Shown: positions 14,126 to 21,222, counted from the stretch's first letter. The stretch is DNA of 21,222 bases from Candidatus Woykebacteria bacterium RBG_16_39_9b (GCA_001816695.1 MHCR01000019.1:3989-25210); one strand, 5' to 3'. Notes: a model not told the origin generated them from the sequence alone. Made by a program: numbers and translations.

Positions 14126-14944
14126 ATGCTACCAATTTTATTCCAAATAGGCCCGATTACAATTTCTTCATTTGGTTTTTTTCTTATGCTAGCATACTTT
14201 ACTGGCACTTTTATTCTTTGGAGAGAAGGTAGAAAAAAAGGCTATCCGGATGAGAAGCTGCTGGATTTATCTATAACTAGCTTGATATCATTAATAATCG
14301 GTTCTAGGCTTTGGTACGTTCTCATTAATTGGCATATATTTAGAGAGCACCCTGTGAAAATATTAGCGATTTGGGAGGGTGGTTTTGCTGTTTTTGGTGG
14401 AATAGTAGTTTTAGCAATTGTCACAATCTTTCTTTCCAAGCGGTGGAAATGGTCATTTTTCGAAATTGCAGATGTTGCAGCGCTGTCGTTATTAGCGTCT
14501 GCTGTTCTTATAAAAATAGGTTCGTTTCTGGCCGGAGTTGATTATGGGACGATTTCTACCATACCTTGGGCTCTTGAGTTAAAAAATATTGTAGGGGAGC
14601 GTCACCCACTTCAGTTGTATGAAGCCCTTTTTTACTTGTTACTTCTTTTAATTTTATTTAGAATTTATGCGAAAAGCTTAGAGGTTTCAAAAAATGGCCA
14701 GGTTTTCTTCTTAGCGCTGCTCTTTTTTGGTATTGGTCGGTACTTCTTACAAGATTTTAAGGCTGAGAGAAGTTTCGTATTATTTATCGATCTATACTCT
14801 TTAAGCAATTTTTTACTTGCCCTTTTTGGGGTCTTCGGGCTATACTATTTTAAACTGAGAGATATAAAAGCTGATTTTTTTAATATAAAAGAAGTTTCTG
14901 TAAAGTTTTTAAGAAAGGCAAAAAGTGGACGTTGGACATTTTAA
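14126..14944 (+). CDS. lgt: Prolipoprotein diacylglyceryl transferase, divergent
   Basis: Lgt moves diacylglycerol from phosphatidylglycerol to the lipobox cysteine of prolipoproteins in the membrane. The 272-aa protein has about seven hydrophobic segments and the family layout: FGFFLMLAY near the N-terminus, GGFAVFGG (85-92), KIGSFLAGVDYG (130-141), HPLQLYEA (160-167) and GIGRYFLQDF (202-211). Several residues considered important in E. coli Lgt appear changed: the His of xHGG is Phe, Arg143 aligns with Lys130 and Asn146 with Ser133. The arginine of the last motif (Arg205) is kept. Family membership is clear; activity and lipid substrate are less certain. Confidence 0.88.
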   Translation: MLPILFQIGPITISSFGFFLMLAYFTGTFILWREGRKKGYPDEKLLDLSITSLISLIIGSRLWYVLINWHIFREHPVKILAIWEGGFAVFGGIVVLAIVTIFLSKRWKWSFFEIADVAALSLLASAVLIKIGSFLAGVDYGTISTIPWALELKNIVGERHPLQLYEALFYLLLLLILFRIYAKSLEVSKNGQVFFLALLFFGIGRYFLQDFKAERSFVLFIDLYSLSNFLLALFGVFGLYYFKLRDIKADFFNIKEVSVKFLRKAKSGRWTF

Positions 14945-15263
14945 AAAGAAACTTTTAGAAGAAAGAGAAAAGTTAACGAAGGATCTTAGTTTTTATAAGA
15001 GTGAGGATCCTTATTCTGACCCTGAAAGAACAGTTCCTTCTGCAGCTTCAGATGAGGCTAGTGGTGAAATAGAAAGTCACGATAGGATCTCAGCGACTAG
15101 AAGTAATTTAAAGCAAGATCTTAGGGAAGTTGAGGGGGCTCTTGGTCGGATTGAAAATGGTAAGTACGGAGTTTGCTTAAATTGTGGTAAAAAAATAAAC
15201 CTTGAAAGACTCGAGATTTTCCCAGCAGCAAGATTTTGTCAGGGATGTTCAAGGCTAAGATAG
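14925..15263 (+). CDS. DksA/TraR-type zinc-finger protein
   Basis: The 112-aa protein has an N-terminal helical hairpin and a C-terminal C4 zinc finger CLNC-x17-CQGC (Cys84, 87, 105, 108), as in DksA/TraR regulators that bind the RNA polymerase secondary channel. The hairpin region holds an acidic stretch (DEASGEIESHD, 43-53), but not the classical DxxDxA tip, so a DksA-like effect on transcription is not proven. The GTG start at 14925 overlaps the lgt end by 20 bases, which points to translational coupling. No other start fits the finger-hairpin length. Confidence 0.85.
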   Translation: MDVGHFKKKLLEEREKLTKDLSFYKSEDPYSDPERTVPSAASDEASGEIESHDRISATRSNLKQDLREVEGALGRIENGKYGVCLNCGKKINLERLEIFPAARFCQGCSRLR

Positions 15264-15291
15264 TTGCAAAAAGATACTAATATGTTATATT
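15264..15291 (+). promoter_or_regulatory. Promoter of the response regulator, predicted leaderless
   Basis: TTGCAA (15264-15269), a 16-base spacer and an extended -10 TGT-TATATT (15283-15291) lie immediately after the DksA-like stop. Nine bases separate the -10 from the ATG at 15301, so the transcript should start at or within a few bases of the start codon. Confidence 0.6.
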
Positions 15292-15300
15292 TTTTAATAT

Positions 15301-15693
15301 ATGGCTGCGAATAAGATTTTAGTTGTTGAAGACGATCAGTTTCTTAGAGAGTTGTATGAAGAATTACTCAAGGAGGAGGGTTATATTGTAGACTTGGCGA
15401 GCGATGGTGATATTGGTTTAACTAAACTTCAAGCCGGTGGTTATGATCTTGTTTTGCTGGACATAATGCTGCCAAAAATAGATGGATTGGAGATCCTCCG
15501 AAAGCTTAAGGAATCTCCACCAAAATCAACCAACGGCCCAGTGGTTCTTCTAACAAATTTAGGTCAAGATTCAATAATAAAAGAAGGTTTTAACCTTGGT
15601 GCAAGCGGATATTTGATAAAGTCTGCTATGAATCCAGATCAAGTCCTCAATGAAGTAAAAGTTTTCCTCAACAAAGCTAATCTCGCGAAGTGA
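15301..15693 (+). CDS. Receiver-only response regulator (CheY-like)
   Basis: The 130-aa protein is a single phospho-acceptor receiver domain with no output domain. The acidic pocket is Asp11/Asp12 (VVEDDQF), the phosphorylated residue is Asp54 (LLDIMLP), the switch Thr is Thr85 (LLTNLG) and the conserved lysine is Lys107 (YLIKSA). All are intact. No histidine kinase occurs in the window. It could relay phosphate or bind a partner protein. Its stop overlaps the rluD-like start (GTGA), so the two are translated together. Confidence 0.93.
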   Translation: MAANKILVVEDDQFLRELYEELLKEEGYIVDLASDGDIGLTKLQAGGYDLVLLDIMLPKIDGLEILRKLKESPPKSTNGPVVLLTNLGQDSIIKEGFNLGASGYLIKSAMNPDQVLNEVKVFLNKANLAK

Positions 15694-16586
15694 AAACAAT
15701 AAAGATCAAAATTAAACCAGATTCAACGCGCCTGGATCAGTTCGTAGCTGAAAAAGACAAATTACTATCGCGTTCCCGTGCCAAAAAACTTATTAAGGAA
15801 GGATTTATAAAAGTTAATAATAGATCCATGGAGCCTTCTTATATTGTAAAAAGGGGGGATTTAATTAAAATTGAAATACCTTCTCCAAAGCCGATCGAAG
15901 TTAAGCCCGAAAACATTCCTATAGATATAATATATGAAGATGGTGATTTTTTAGTTATAAATAAAAAGGCTGGGATGGTGGTGCACCCAACTCAGGATCA
16001 TCCCTCTGAAACGCTGGTAAACGCTCTGCTATACCATTTTGGAAACCTTCCGGGAATTGCAGAGACTTTGAGACCCGGGATAGTTCACCGTTTGGATAAG
16101 GGTACAAGCGGATTACTTGTCGTCGCAAAAAAGGTTGGTGCCTTAGAGAACTTAAAAAATCAATTTAAATCTAAGAAGGTGATTAAAAAATACCTCCTTT
16201 TAGTAGGAGGTAGGGTAGAGAAAAATTGGGGTAAGATTGTAGATCAAATAAGTCGCCATCCAAAAGATCCAAGAAGATTTACAATTGATCAGTCTGGAAA
16301 AGAAGCAGAGACTTCTTACACGGTACTAGAAAGATTCAAAAACGCTACCTTTTTGGAAGTTGTGCCAAAAACCGGAAGAACTCACCAAATTAGAGTTCAC
16401 CTTTCCCATATTGGTCATCCAATTGTTGGCGATCGACTTTACGGTGGCAAACCTCTTTTCCGCATATTTTTGCATTCTGCGTATTTGGAATTTACCCACC
16501 CATCAACGGGTAAACGCGTCAGTTTTGAAAGCGAATTACCAGTCGATCTTCAAAATATCCTAATCAAACTAAAAAAGGATGATTAG
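15690..16586 (+). CDS. RluA-family pseudouridine synthase (RluD-like)
   Basis: The enzyme converts uridines to pseudouridine in rRNA. The 298-aa protein has an N-terminal S4 RNA-binding domain (about 12-70) and a catalytic domain with GIVHRLDKGTSGLLVVAK, in which Asp136 is the nucleophile. KTGRTHQIRVHL, HPIVGDRLYG and LHSAYLEFTHP follow. This order fits the RluD group, which in E. coli modifies 23S helix 69; the exact target here is inferred. The start is a GTG at 15690 overlapping the receiver gene stop by four bases. Confidence 0.93.
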   Translation: MKTIKIKIKPDSTRLDQFVAEKDKLLSRSRAKKLIKEGFIKVNNRSMEPSYIVKRGDLIKIEIPSPKPIEVKPENIPIDIIYEDGDFLVINKKAGMVVHPTQDHPSETLVNALLYHFGNLPGIAETLRPGIVHRLDKGTSGLLVVAKKVGALENLKNQFKSKKVIKKYLLLVGGRVEKNWGKIVDQISRHPKDPRRFTIDQSGKEAETSYTVLERFKNATFLEVVPKTGRTHQIRVHLSHIGHPIVGDRLYGGKPLFRIFLHSAYLEFTHPSTGKRVSFESELPVDLQNILIKLKKDD

Positions 16587-16599
16587 AGGGAGAGTTATT

Positions 16600-16608
16600 T
16601 GGTAAAAT
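16600..16608 (+). promoter_or_regulatory. Extended -10 promoter before the antiporter, predicted leaderless
   Basis: TGG-TAAAAT ends 7 bases before the ATG at 16616, so transcription would begin on the start codon. There is no TTG-type -35 at the right distance; the extended -10 would have to compensate. Confidence 0.5.
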
Positions 16609-16615
16609 ATAATTA

Positions 16616-18310
16616 ATGTCCGTCCCATATTTACAAATTGGCTTAATTTTATCCCTCGCTACAATTCTTTCCGCATTTGCTAAACAAGCCAGACTGCCTT
16701 CAATCTTAGCTTACATCGTTACCGGTATCTTAGTGGGTATGTCAGGTTACTTTGAGGCCAGCAATTTCCGCCCAATTTTGGATTTTCTTGCCCAGCTTGG
16801 TATTACTTTTCTACTTTTCTTAGTTGGTTTGGAATTGCGTTTCTCTGATATTAAATATATTGGAAGAGCAGCACTTTTAACTGGTTTGGGACAAATAATT
16901 TTCACGGGCTTAGCTGGATTTATTCTAAGTCGCGTCTTAGGTTTTGGTGGTATAGAAGCTGTGTACATAGCCGCTGCACTTACTTTTTCCAGCACAATAA
17001 TTGTTGTTAAACTTCTGACAGAAAAGAGAGATTTGGATTCTTTGTATGGAAAAATTACTGTTGGATTTCTGCTCGTTCAAGATTTTATTGCCATTTTAGC
17101 CTTAATTTTTATCGCATCGCTTGGTAAAGATGTAAATTTTGTAAAGTTTTCGATCACTTTTATCGAAGGTGTAGTTCTTGTCGGTTTGATAATTTTCTTA
17201 AACAGAAACCTTTTGCAGTCTCTTTTTGACAGGTTGGCTAAAAGTACGGAGCTACTTTTTTTAGGAAGTATTTCTTGGGCACTACTATTTGCTTCCGCAA
17301 CAGCTGCTTTGGGTTTTTCAATTGAGATAGGAGCCTTTTTAGCAGGCATAGGGCTTGCTAATTTGCGGGAAGAGCATCAAATAGCAACCAGAATACGACC
17401 TCTCCGTGACTTATTTATAGTTATATTTTTCATAGTTTTAGGCTTAGAAACAGGGCTAAGTAATTTAAACGGAATTATAGGATCAACAATTGTGCTCTCA
17501 TTGTTTGTACTGGTTGGAAAAACTATTATTGTGATGATTATCATGGGGGTTTTAGGCTTTCGCGCACGAACTTCTTTTTTAGCTTCAGTGACAGTGGCGC
17601 AGATTTCTGAGTTTTCACTTGTTTTAGTCGCGCTAGGGTCACGGCTCGAACATATTAATAGTCAAATTGTTAGTTTGATTACCGCGGTTGGATTGGTGAC
17701 AATCGGTGTCAGCTCATTTTCTATTATGAATTCAAGTCGGTTGTATCGGTTTTTAGCCAAACCGCTAAGAATCTTTCAAAGGAAAAACTTAACTGAAGAA
17801 GCTATAGATGTAGGTCAAGATTTACAAGACCACGTTGTTTTAATCGGTGCAGGTAGGCTTGGGTGGGAGGTAGCAATGGAGCTATACAAGAAGGGGGAAA
17901 ATCTCTTGGTAGTAGATTTTGACCCTTCCACCACACGTGCTTTAAGTGAAAAAGGCATTGAGGTTATTTTTGGAGATGTTTCTGACCCAGAAATAGCTGA
18001 GTCAGCATGTCTTGGTAAATCAAAGCTGGTAGTCTCCACAATGTTTGATAGTGAGGACACCAAAGAACTTTTTGAAATCCTTAAAGATCTACATAAAAAA
18101 CCGCCTTTAGTTGTGACATCCCCAACGGAATCAGCTGCCCTTGAGTACTACAAAATGGGGGCGGCGTACGTGATTATCCCGAGGGTTTTAGGTAGTCATC
18201 ATATATCCCATCTTTTAACGAGTGGAAAGTTGCAGGATCTTTTGGAAGGAGATTTAAGAAAAAACCATATAGAAGAATTAAAGACTAGATTGGGGGAGAG
18301 GCAAATCTGA
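16616..18310 (+). CDS. CPA2-family cation:proton antiporter with RCK (TrkA-N) domain
   Basis: This KefB/KefC-like membrane protein exchanges K+ or Na+ for protons. Of 564 aa, the first 380 form about 11-13 membrane helices with the CPA2 features FLLFLVGLEL (65-74), a VQDFIAI segment whose Asp156 is the likely ion-binding residue, and AQISEFSLVL (328-337). A cytoplasmic RCK_N domain (about 405-525) has the nucleotide-binding GAGRLG (411-416) and acidic Asp434/Asp436 at the end of the second strand. There is no separate C-terminal RCK_C domain; a short helical tail follows. It is a single gene with its own promoter. Confidence 0.92.
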   Translation: MSVPYLQIGLILSLATILSAFAKQARLPSILAYIVTGILVGMSGYFEASNFRPILDFLAQLGITFLLFLVGLELRFSDIKYIGRAALLTGLGQIIFTGLAGFILSRVLGFGGIEAVYIAAALTFSSTIIVVKLLTEKRDLDSLYGKITVGFLLVQDFIAILALIFIASLGKDVNFVKFSITFIEGVVLVGLIIFLNRNLLQSLFDRLAKSTELLFLGSISWALLFASATAALGFSIEIGAFLAGIGLANLREEHQIATRIRPLRDLFIVIFFIVLGLETGLSNLNGIIGSTIVLSLFVLVGKTIIVMIIMGVLGFRARTSFLASVTVAQISEFSLVLVALGSRLEHINSQIVSLITAVGLVTIGVSSFSIMNSSRLYRFLAKPLRIFQRKNLTEEAIDVGQDLQDHVVLIGAGRLGWEVAMELYKKGENLLVVDFDPSTTRALSEKGIEVIFGDVSDPEIAESACLGKSKLVVSTMFDSEDTKELFEILKDLHKKPPLVVTSPTESAALEYYKMGAAYVIIPRVLGSHHISHLLTSGKLQDLLEGDLRKNHIEELKTRLGERQI

Positions 18311-18339
18311 TTAAGAAGTGCCGATGTTTTTCCGCGATC

Positions 18340-18348
18340 TGTTAAAAT
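18340..18348 (+). promoter_or_regulatory. Extended -10 promoter before the LCP-like gene
   Basis: TGT-TAAAAT is followed by a predicted start near 18355 and a leader of about 9 bases, which contains AAAAGG four to five bases before the ATG at 18364. No good -35 is seen. Confidence 0.45.
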
Positions 18349-18363
18349 ATCCCTAAAAGGTTT

Positions 18364-19320
18364 ATGACTCCTGCCCGACCACGCAAGTTTATAAAGAGCG
18401 TTCAAAACAATAGAAAAAGAAATAAGTTTATCAAGCTTTTTCTCATTATTGTTCTTTTCTTTCTGTTTCTAAACCTTGGTTTTCAAATTCCAAAGTTTGT
18501 CAAGGCAATTAACTCGCCGTTTAAAAATTTTCCAGCCAGCATCTCAAATAAGAACCGTGTGGATATGGATTTTAGAACAAATATATTGTTGGCAAGTATA
18601 AATGATAAAAATGAATTAGTGTCTTTAAATATAATTTCATTTGACCCCGTTGAAAACAAGTTTCTTTTTATAGCCGTGCCAACCGAAAAATTCAGGGATA
18701 AATTTAGTTCAAACAATCTTGATCCTCTAGTAAATAGCGTGAAAAGGACACTTTATGTGCCTGTTGATGGGTATTTTATATTTGATACTGGAAATGTAAT
18801 AAATGAGGAATTAGTAGCCAAAGCTAGGGATGAGCTTTTCTCTTTTCGCTTTTTAACCAATCTAATTGTCAATAAAGAATTTGCCGACTCTCACATAAGA
18901 ACGAACTTGAGACTCTCGCAATTTTTTAAAGTTGCGTGGAGGTTCAAGAAGGCCCGGGACGATAAGATCGATTTTATGACCTTAAGAGATTTAACAAGCT
19001 TTTCAATTGAAAAAGTTGGAGAGGCTTTAGTTGATTCAAAGATATTATCAGAGAATACTAGTGTTGAAATCAAAACAACAAGTAGTTCTCTGCAAGAAGG
19101 TTGGGAGCTAAAGCAGATTATTAATAACCTAGGGGCATCGGTGATACTTACTAATAGCAATGAGGAAGTGGATAAAACCACCATTTATGTTTTGGATGAA
19201 AAACAAAATACACTTAGACGGCTAAAATCTGTAGTTAATGGAGAAGTCTTAGAAGCCAAAGATGTTTCTAGTGTGGCAGATATAGTTGTTGTTTTGGGTA
19301 AGAGTGAAGAAGCATTTTAA
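18364..19320 (+). CDS. Degenerate LytR-CpsA-Psr (LCP) protein with LytR_C domain
   Basis: LCP enzymes attach polymers to the cell wall outside the membrane. This 318-aa protein has a basic N-terminus, one membrane segment (about 23-40), an LCP-like domain (about 68-215) and a LytR_C-type domain (about 232-313, with NNLGASVI ... TTIYVLDEKQ ... DIVVVLGKS). The LCP-like part keeps the fold pattern: NILLASI, a LVSLNIISFDP strand and VPVDGYFIFD. However, the usual IPRD motif with catalytic arginine reads VPTE (105-108), and the DSR-type motif after the first strand is absent. It may bind rather than transfer. The recognition is by pattern and moderately secure. Confidence 0.75.
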   Translation: MTPARPRKFIKSVQNNRKRNKFIKLFLIIVLFFLFLNLGFQIPKFVKAINSPFKNFPASISNKNRVDMDFRTNILLASINDKNELVSLNIISFDPVENKFLFIAVPTEKFRDKFSSNNLDPLVNSVKRTLYVPVDGYFIFDTGNVINEELVAKARDELFSFRFLTNLIVNKEFADSHIRTNLRLSQFFKVAWRFKKARDDKIDFMTLRDLTSFSIEKVGEALVDSKILSENTSVEIKTTSSSLQEGWELKQIINNLGASVILTNSNEEVDKTTIYVLDEKQNTLRRLKSVVNGEVLEAKDVSSVADIVVVLGKSEEAF

Positions 19321-19350
19321 ATTCTTAACTGGTCGCCGGGTCCTTAGAAG

Positions 19351-19379
19351 TTGACTTTTACATTAATTTTTGCTAATAT
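19351..19379 (+). promoter_or_regulatory. Promoter of a short hairpin-rich transcript
   Basis: TTGACT (19351-19356), a 17-base spacer and TAATAT (19374-19379) form one of the best promoter matches in the window. The predicted start is 19386-19387. No coding start with a following open frame lies between here and the terminator at 19431-19464. Confidence 0.6.
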
Positions 19380-19385
19380 AAGGCC

Positions 19386-19464
19386 GATCTCTCTCCTTTC
19401 TTCCGGGGGGGTCCAAAATTAGGCCCCCCTAAAAAAGCGCACCAAGAAATTGGCGCGTTTTTTT
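19386..19464 (+). ncRNA. Candidate small RNA or leader with two hairpins
   Basis: The predicted 79-base transcript has a pyrimidine-rich 5' end (19390-19404) and a G-run/C-run hairpin (19405-19410 with 19424-19429, plus an inner CC/GG pair after a two-base bulge). The terminator hairpin closes it. Such a G7/C6 stem is unusual in this AT-rich sequence. No known RNA family is recognised. It could be a small RNA, or the upstream part of the leader of the ATPase gene, which however has its own promoter at 19493-19521. Confidence 0.4.
19431..19464 (+). terminator. Strong, near-symmetrical intrinsic terminator with GAAA loop
   Basis: A stem of about 14 pairs (19431-19445 with 19450-19464, one A-C mismatch and one G-T pair) closes a GAAA tetraloop and ends in seven T. 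The A6 on the left arm means it could also act on the minus strand. Confidence 0.85.
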
Positions 19465-19492
19465 AGTTTCCGCGCTGCTAATATAGATAGCG

Positions 19493-19521
19493 TTGACTTT
19501 CATGGCTAGATAAGCTAAAAT
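19493..19521 (+). promoter_or_regulatory. Promoter of the membrane ATPase gene
   Basis: TTGACT (19493-19498), a 17-base spacer and TAAAAT (19516-19521) predict a start near 19528. The leader of about 30 bases contains AAGGAGGGAG (19533-19542) and GGGAGAG (19544-19550), the only strong SD-like sequences before an AT-rich gene in this window. The first lies further than usual from the ATG at 19558. Confidence 0.6.
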
Positions 19522-19557
19522 TTGGCCAATACAAGGAGGGAGTGGGAGAGAACCATT

Positions 19558-21222
19558 ATGCTATATATAGTCATAATTGGGGTGGTACTTGCCATCTCAT
19601 TCATTTTCGCCTTTCTTCATGCAAGGAGACTGGAGTTAGGCACAAAAAAATCTGAAATCGGAGAAGGGGTACTTCTTTCAATTCAACTTCCTCGAGAAAA
19701 CGAAAAACTACCTGTCGCCGCCGAACAAATGTTTGCGTCTCTTCATGGTATTTTACGTTTTACTCCTGGTATCCACGAACATTTATCGCTGGAGATGGCA
19801 GCAAGCAATGAAGGTATAAAGTTTTACGTTTATACCCCAAGAGCATTTAAAAACTTTGTTGAGTCTCAAATATATGCTCAGTATCCGGATGCGGAAATAA
19901 GAGATGCGCTCGATTATACAAAAAGCGTTGGTGCAAGCTCAACTGTAGCCACCACAGAACTAACTTTGGCCAAAGAGTTCATTTTTCCAATCAAGACTTT
20001 TAGAGATTTTGAGGTAGATCCTTTGGCTGCTATCACTGAAGCTTTGGGAAGTAAAAAGACTGATGAGCAGGTTTGGATACAAATTCTTATAAGACCAGTA
20101 GAAGATTTTTGGCAGGAAAGAGGAAACGAGTATGTCAAAGCAGTCAGATCAGGTTTAAATCCTGTAACTCTGAACCCACAAGACATTATGCTTGATGTGG
20201 GCAAGCATATTATTTCTGTTGGCGGTAACGTGTTTAAACACATGATAGTTGGGCCCGCAGGGTATGTAGAAGAAAAATCCTCTTATATGCCGGTAAAACT
20301 TTCAGCGGGTCAAGAACTAGCGCTCAAACTTTTGGAGAATAAGTTAAGTAAAATTGGTTTCGAAACAAAAATAAGGGTAGTGACTGTTTCCGATAGTCGT
20401 GAAAGTGCAGAAGAGAGATTATCGTCTGTTGTAGGTGCGTTTAAACAATATACCACAGCAAACTTAAATGGATTTGTTATTGATCCATCATCTCCAACTA
20501 TTCAATCAGTTGTAACCGGGTACCAAAATCGGTCTTTCCCCGAACACGAAAAAGGGGACTATATTCTAAATATCGAAGAGCTTGCTTCGATATTTCATAT
20601 GCCAAATATTTCGGTGGAGGCACCTTCTATTTCTTGGACCCGTTCGGGTAAAGGGGAACCACCGCTTAATCTTCCTACCAGCGCAGCGACAATTATTGGC
20701 AAGACGCTTTACAGAAACGTTGAGGTAAAGTTTGGAATCAAAAAACCTGATAGAAGAAAGCACATGTATATAATAGGTAAGACTGGTACTGGAAAAAGTA
20801 CTCTTATAAAAAATATGATTATCCAAGATATGAAAGCAGGCGAGGGAGTGGCTATTCTTGACCCCCACGGACAGCTCGTTGATGAATTACTCAATGCAGT
20901 CCCCGAAAATCGACTGGATGATGTTGTAATTTTTAACCCAGCTGATGCTGACTATCCAATTTCGCTTAATATGTTGGAAATGGTTGATCCCAAGCAGCGC
21001 ACATTGATGGCCGACACGTTAGTGGATATTTTTAAAAAATACTTTGCTGAAAGTTGGGGTCCGAGACTTGAGTACATTTTAAAAAACTGTATCTTGACGT
21101 TGCTTGAAGTACCGAATACGTCTCTTTTATCTATCACGAGACTTTTAACAGATAAAGAATACAGGCGGTATATAGTAGATCTTATCCAAGACCCACACAT
21201 GAAAGCTTTTTGGTTGAAAGAG
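19558..21222 (+). CDS. Membrane-anchored type IV secretion/DUF87-type ATPase, 3'-truncated
   Basis: The frame is open from the ATG to the window edge (555 codons, no stop), so the gene is cut at its 3' end. One membrane helix lies at residues 2-19. A domain of about 380 residues follows, not assigned to a known function, then a P-loop ATPase with Walker A GKTGTGKST (407-415 region) and a Walker B-like VAILDPHGQLVDELL (431-445). FNPADADYPISLNMLE follows. This arrangement matches VirD4/TraD-like or VirB4-like DNA-translocation and pilus ATPases (DUF87/TraM-recognition class) common in CPR genomes. A role in DNA transfer, uptake or pilus function is inferred. It is preceded by its own promoter and SD-like leader. 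Confidence 0.85.
   Translation, partial: MLYIVIIGVVLAISFIFAFLHARRLELGTKKSEIGEGVLLSIQLPRENEKLPVAAEQMFASLHGILRFTPGIHEHLSLEMAASNEGIKFYVYTPRAFKNFVESQIYAQYPDAEIRDALDYTKSVGASSTVATTELTLAKEFIFPIKTFRDFEVDPLAAITEALGSKKTDEQVWIQILIRPVEDFWQERGNEYVKAVRSGLNPVTLNPQDIMLDVGKHIISVGGNVFKHMIVGPAGYVEEKSSYMPVKLSAGQELALKLLENKLSKIGFETKIRVVTVSDSRESAEERLSSVVGAFKQYTTANLNGFVIDPSSPTIQSVVTGYQNRSFPEHEKGDYILNIEELASIFHMPNISVEAPSISWTRSGKGEPPLNLPTSAATIIGKTLYRNVEVKFGIKKPDRRKHMYIIGKTGTGKSTLIKNMIIQDMKAGEGVAILDPHGQLVDELLNAVPENRLDDVVIFNPADADYPISLNMLEMVDPKQRTLMADTLVDIFKKYFAESWGPRLEYILKNCILTLLEVPNTSLLSITRLLTDKEYRRYIVDLIQDPHMKAFWLKE

Noticed and set aside
2915..21222. UGA recoding (as in some CPR lineages)
   Set aside because: Genes such as the response regulator and the antiporter end at TGA with complete family lengths, and no in-frame TGA interrupts a conserved protein.
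1..21222. CRISPR arrays, insertion sequences, transposases or integrases
   Set aside because: No regularly spaced repeats, terminal inverted repeats or recombinase motifs were seen on either strand.

Overview
The window reads as a chromosomal segment of a Candidate Phyla Radiation (Patescibacteria) bacterium, most likely of the Microgenomates type. That placement is inference. It rests on dense AT-rich housekeeping genes (about 35-40 % GC in samples), a shortened RF1, very short leaders, weak Shine-Dalgarno signals, and small membrane and zinc-ribbon proteins typical of these genomes. TGA is used as a stop (for example at 15691-15693 and 18308-18310), so there is no UGA recoding. Both edges cut genes: pyrB at the left and a type IV secretion-type ATPase at the right. 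No gene-free stretch exceeds 300 bases.

Layout. 1-845: 3' part of pyrB (aspartate carbamoyltransferase) with an intrinsic terminator. 902-2062: an HtrA/DegP-type membrane-anchored protease. 2087-5421 (minus): a translation block transcribed hisS > rpmE > prfA > prmC; RF1 and the methyltransferase that modifies its GGQ glutamine are neighbours. 5534-6750 (minus): two envelope proteins, one membrane-anchored with an Ig-like domain and one secreted with two DUF5666-like repeats. 6835-8813: an MBL-fold hydrolase overlapping dnaB. 8837-9070 (minus): a stand-alone Lrp/AsnC RAM domain. 9159-9420: a promoter, a structured spacer with a copy of the tRNA-Leu 5' end, and tRNA-Leu(CAA). 9438-9998: efp. 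10016-10456 (minus): a small membrane hydrolase-like protein. 10525-12220: a membrane zinc-ribbon protein overlapping an M24 peptidase. 12303-12563: a second stand-alone RAM domain with its own promoter, SD and terminator. 12650-15263: pepA, lgt and a DksA/TraR-like protein. 15301-16586: a receiver-only response regulator overlapping rluD. 16616-18310: a KefB-type antiporter. 18364-19320: a degenerate LytR-CpsA-Psr protein. 19351-19557: two promoters around a compact two-hairpin transcript unit. 19558-21222: the truncated membrane-anchored ATPase.

Two expression styles stand out. Most AT-rich genes have a TG-n-TAAAAT/TAAACT/TATATT-like -10 whose predicted start site falls on or a few bases before the start codon, which implies leaderless or near-leaderless mRNAs. 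The two RAM-domain genes are instead clearly GC-richer, have about 40-nt leaders with strong SD sequences, and end at hairpin terminators. pyrB shares the GC richness and the terminator. The best candidates for something undescribed are the small-RNA-like unit at 19351-19464, the structured spacer before tRNA-Leu, and an EF-P with arginine instead of lysine at its active tip.
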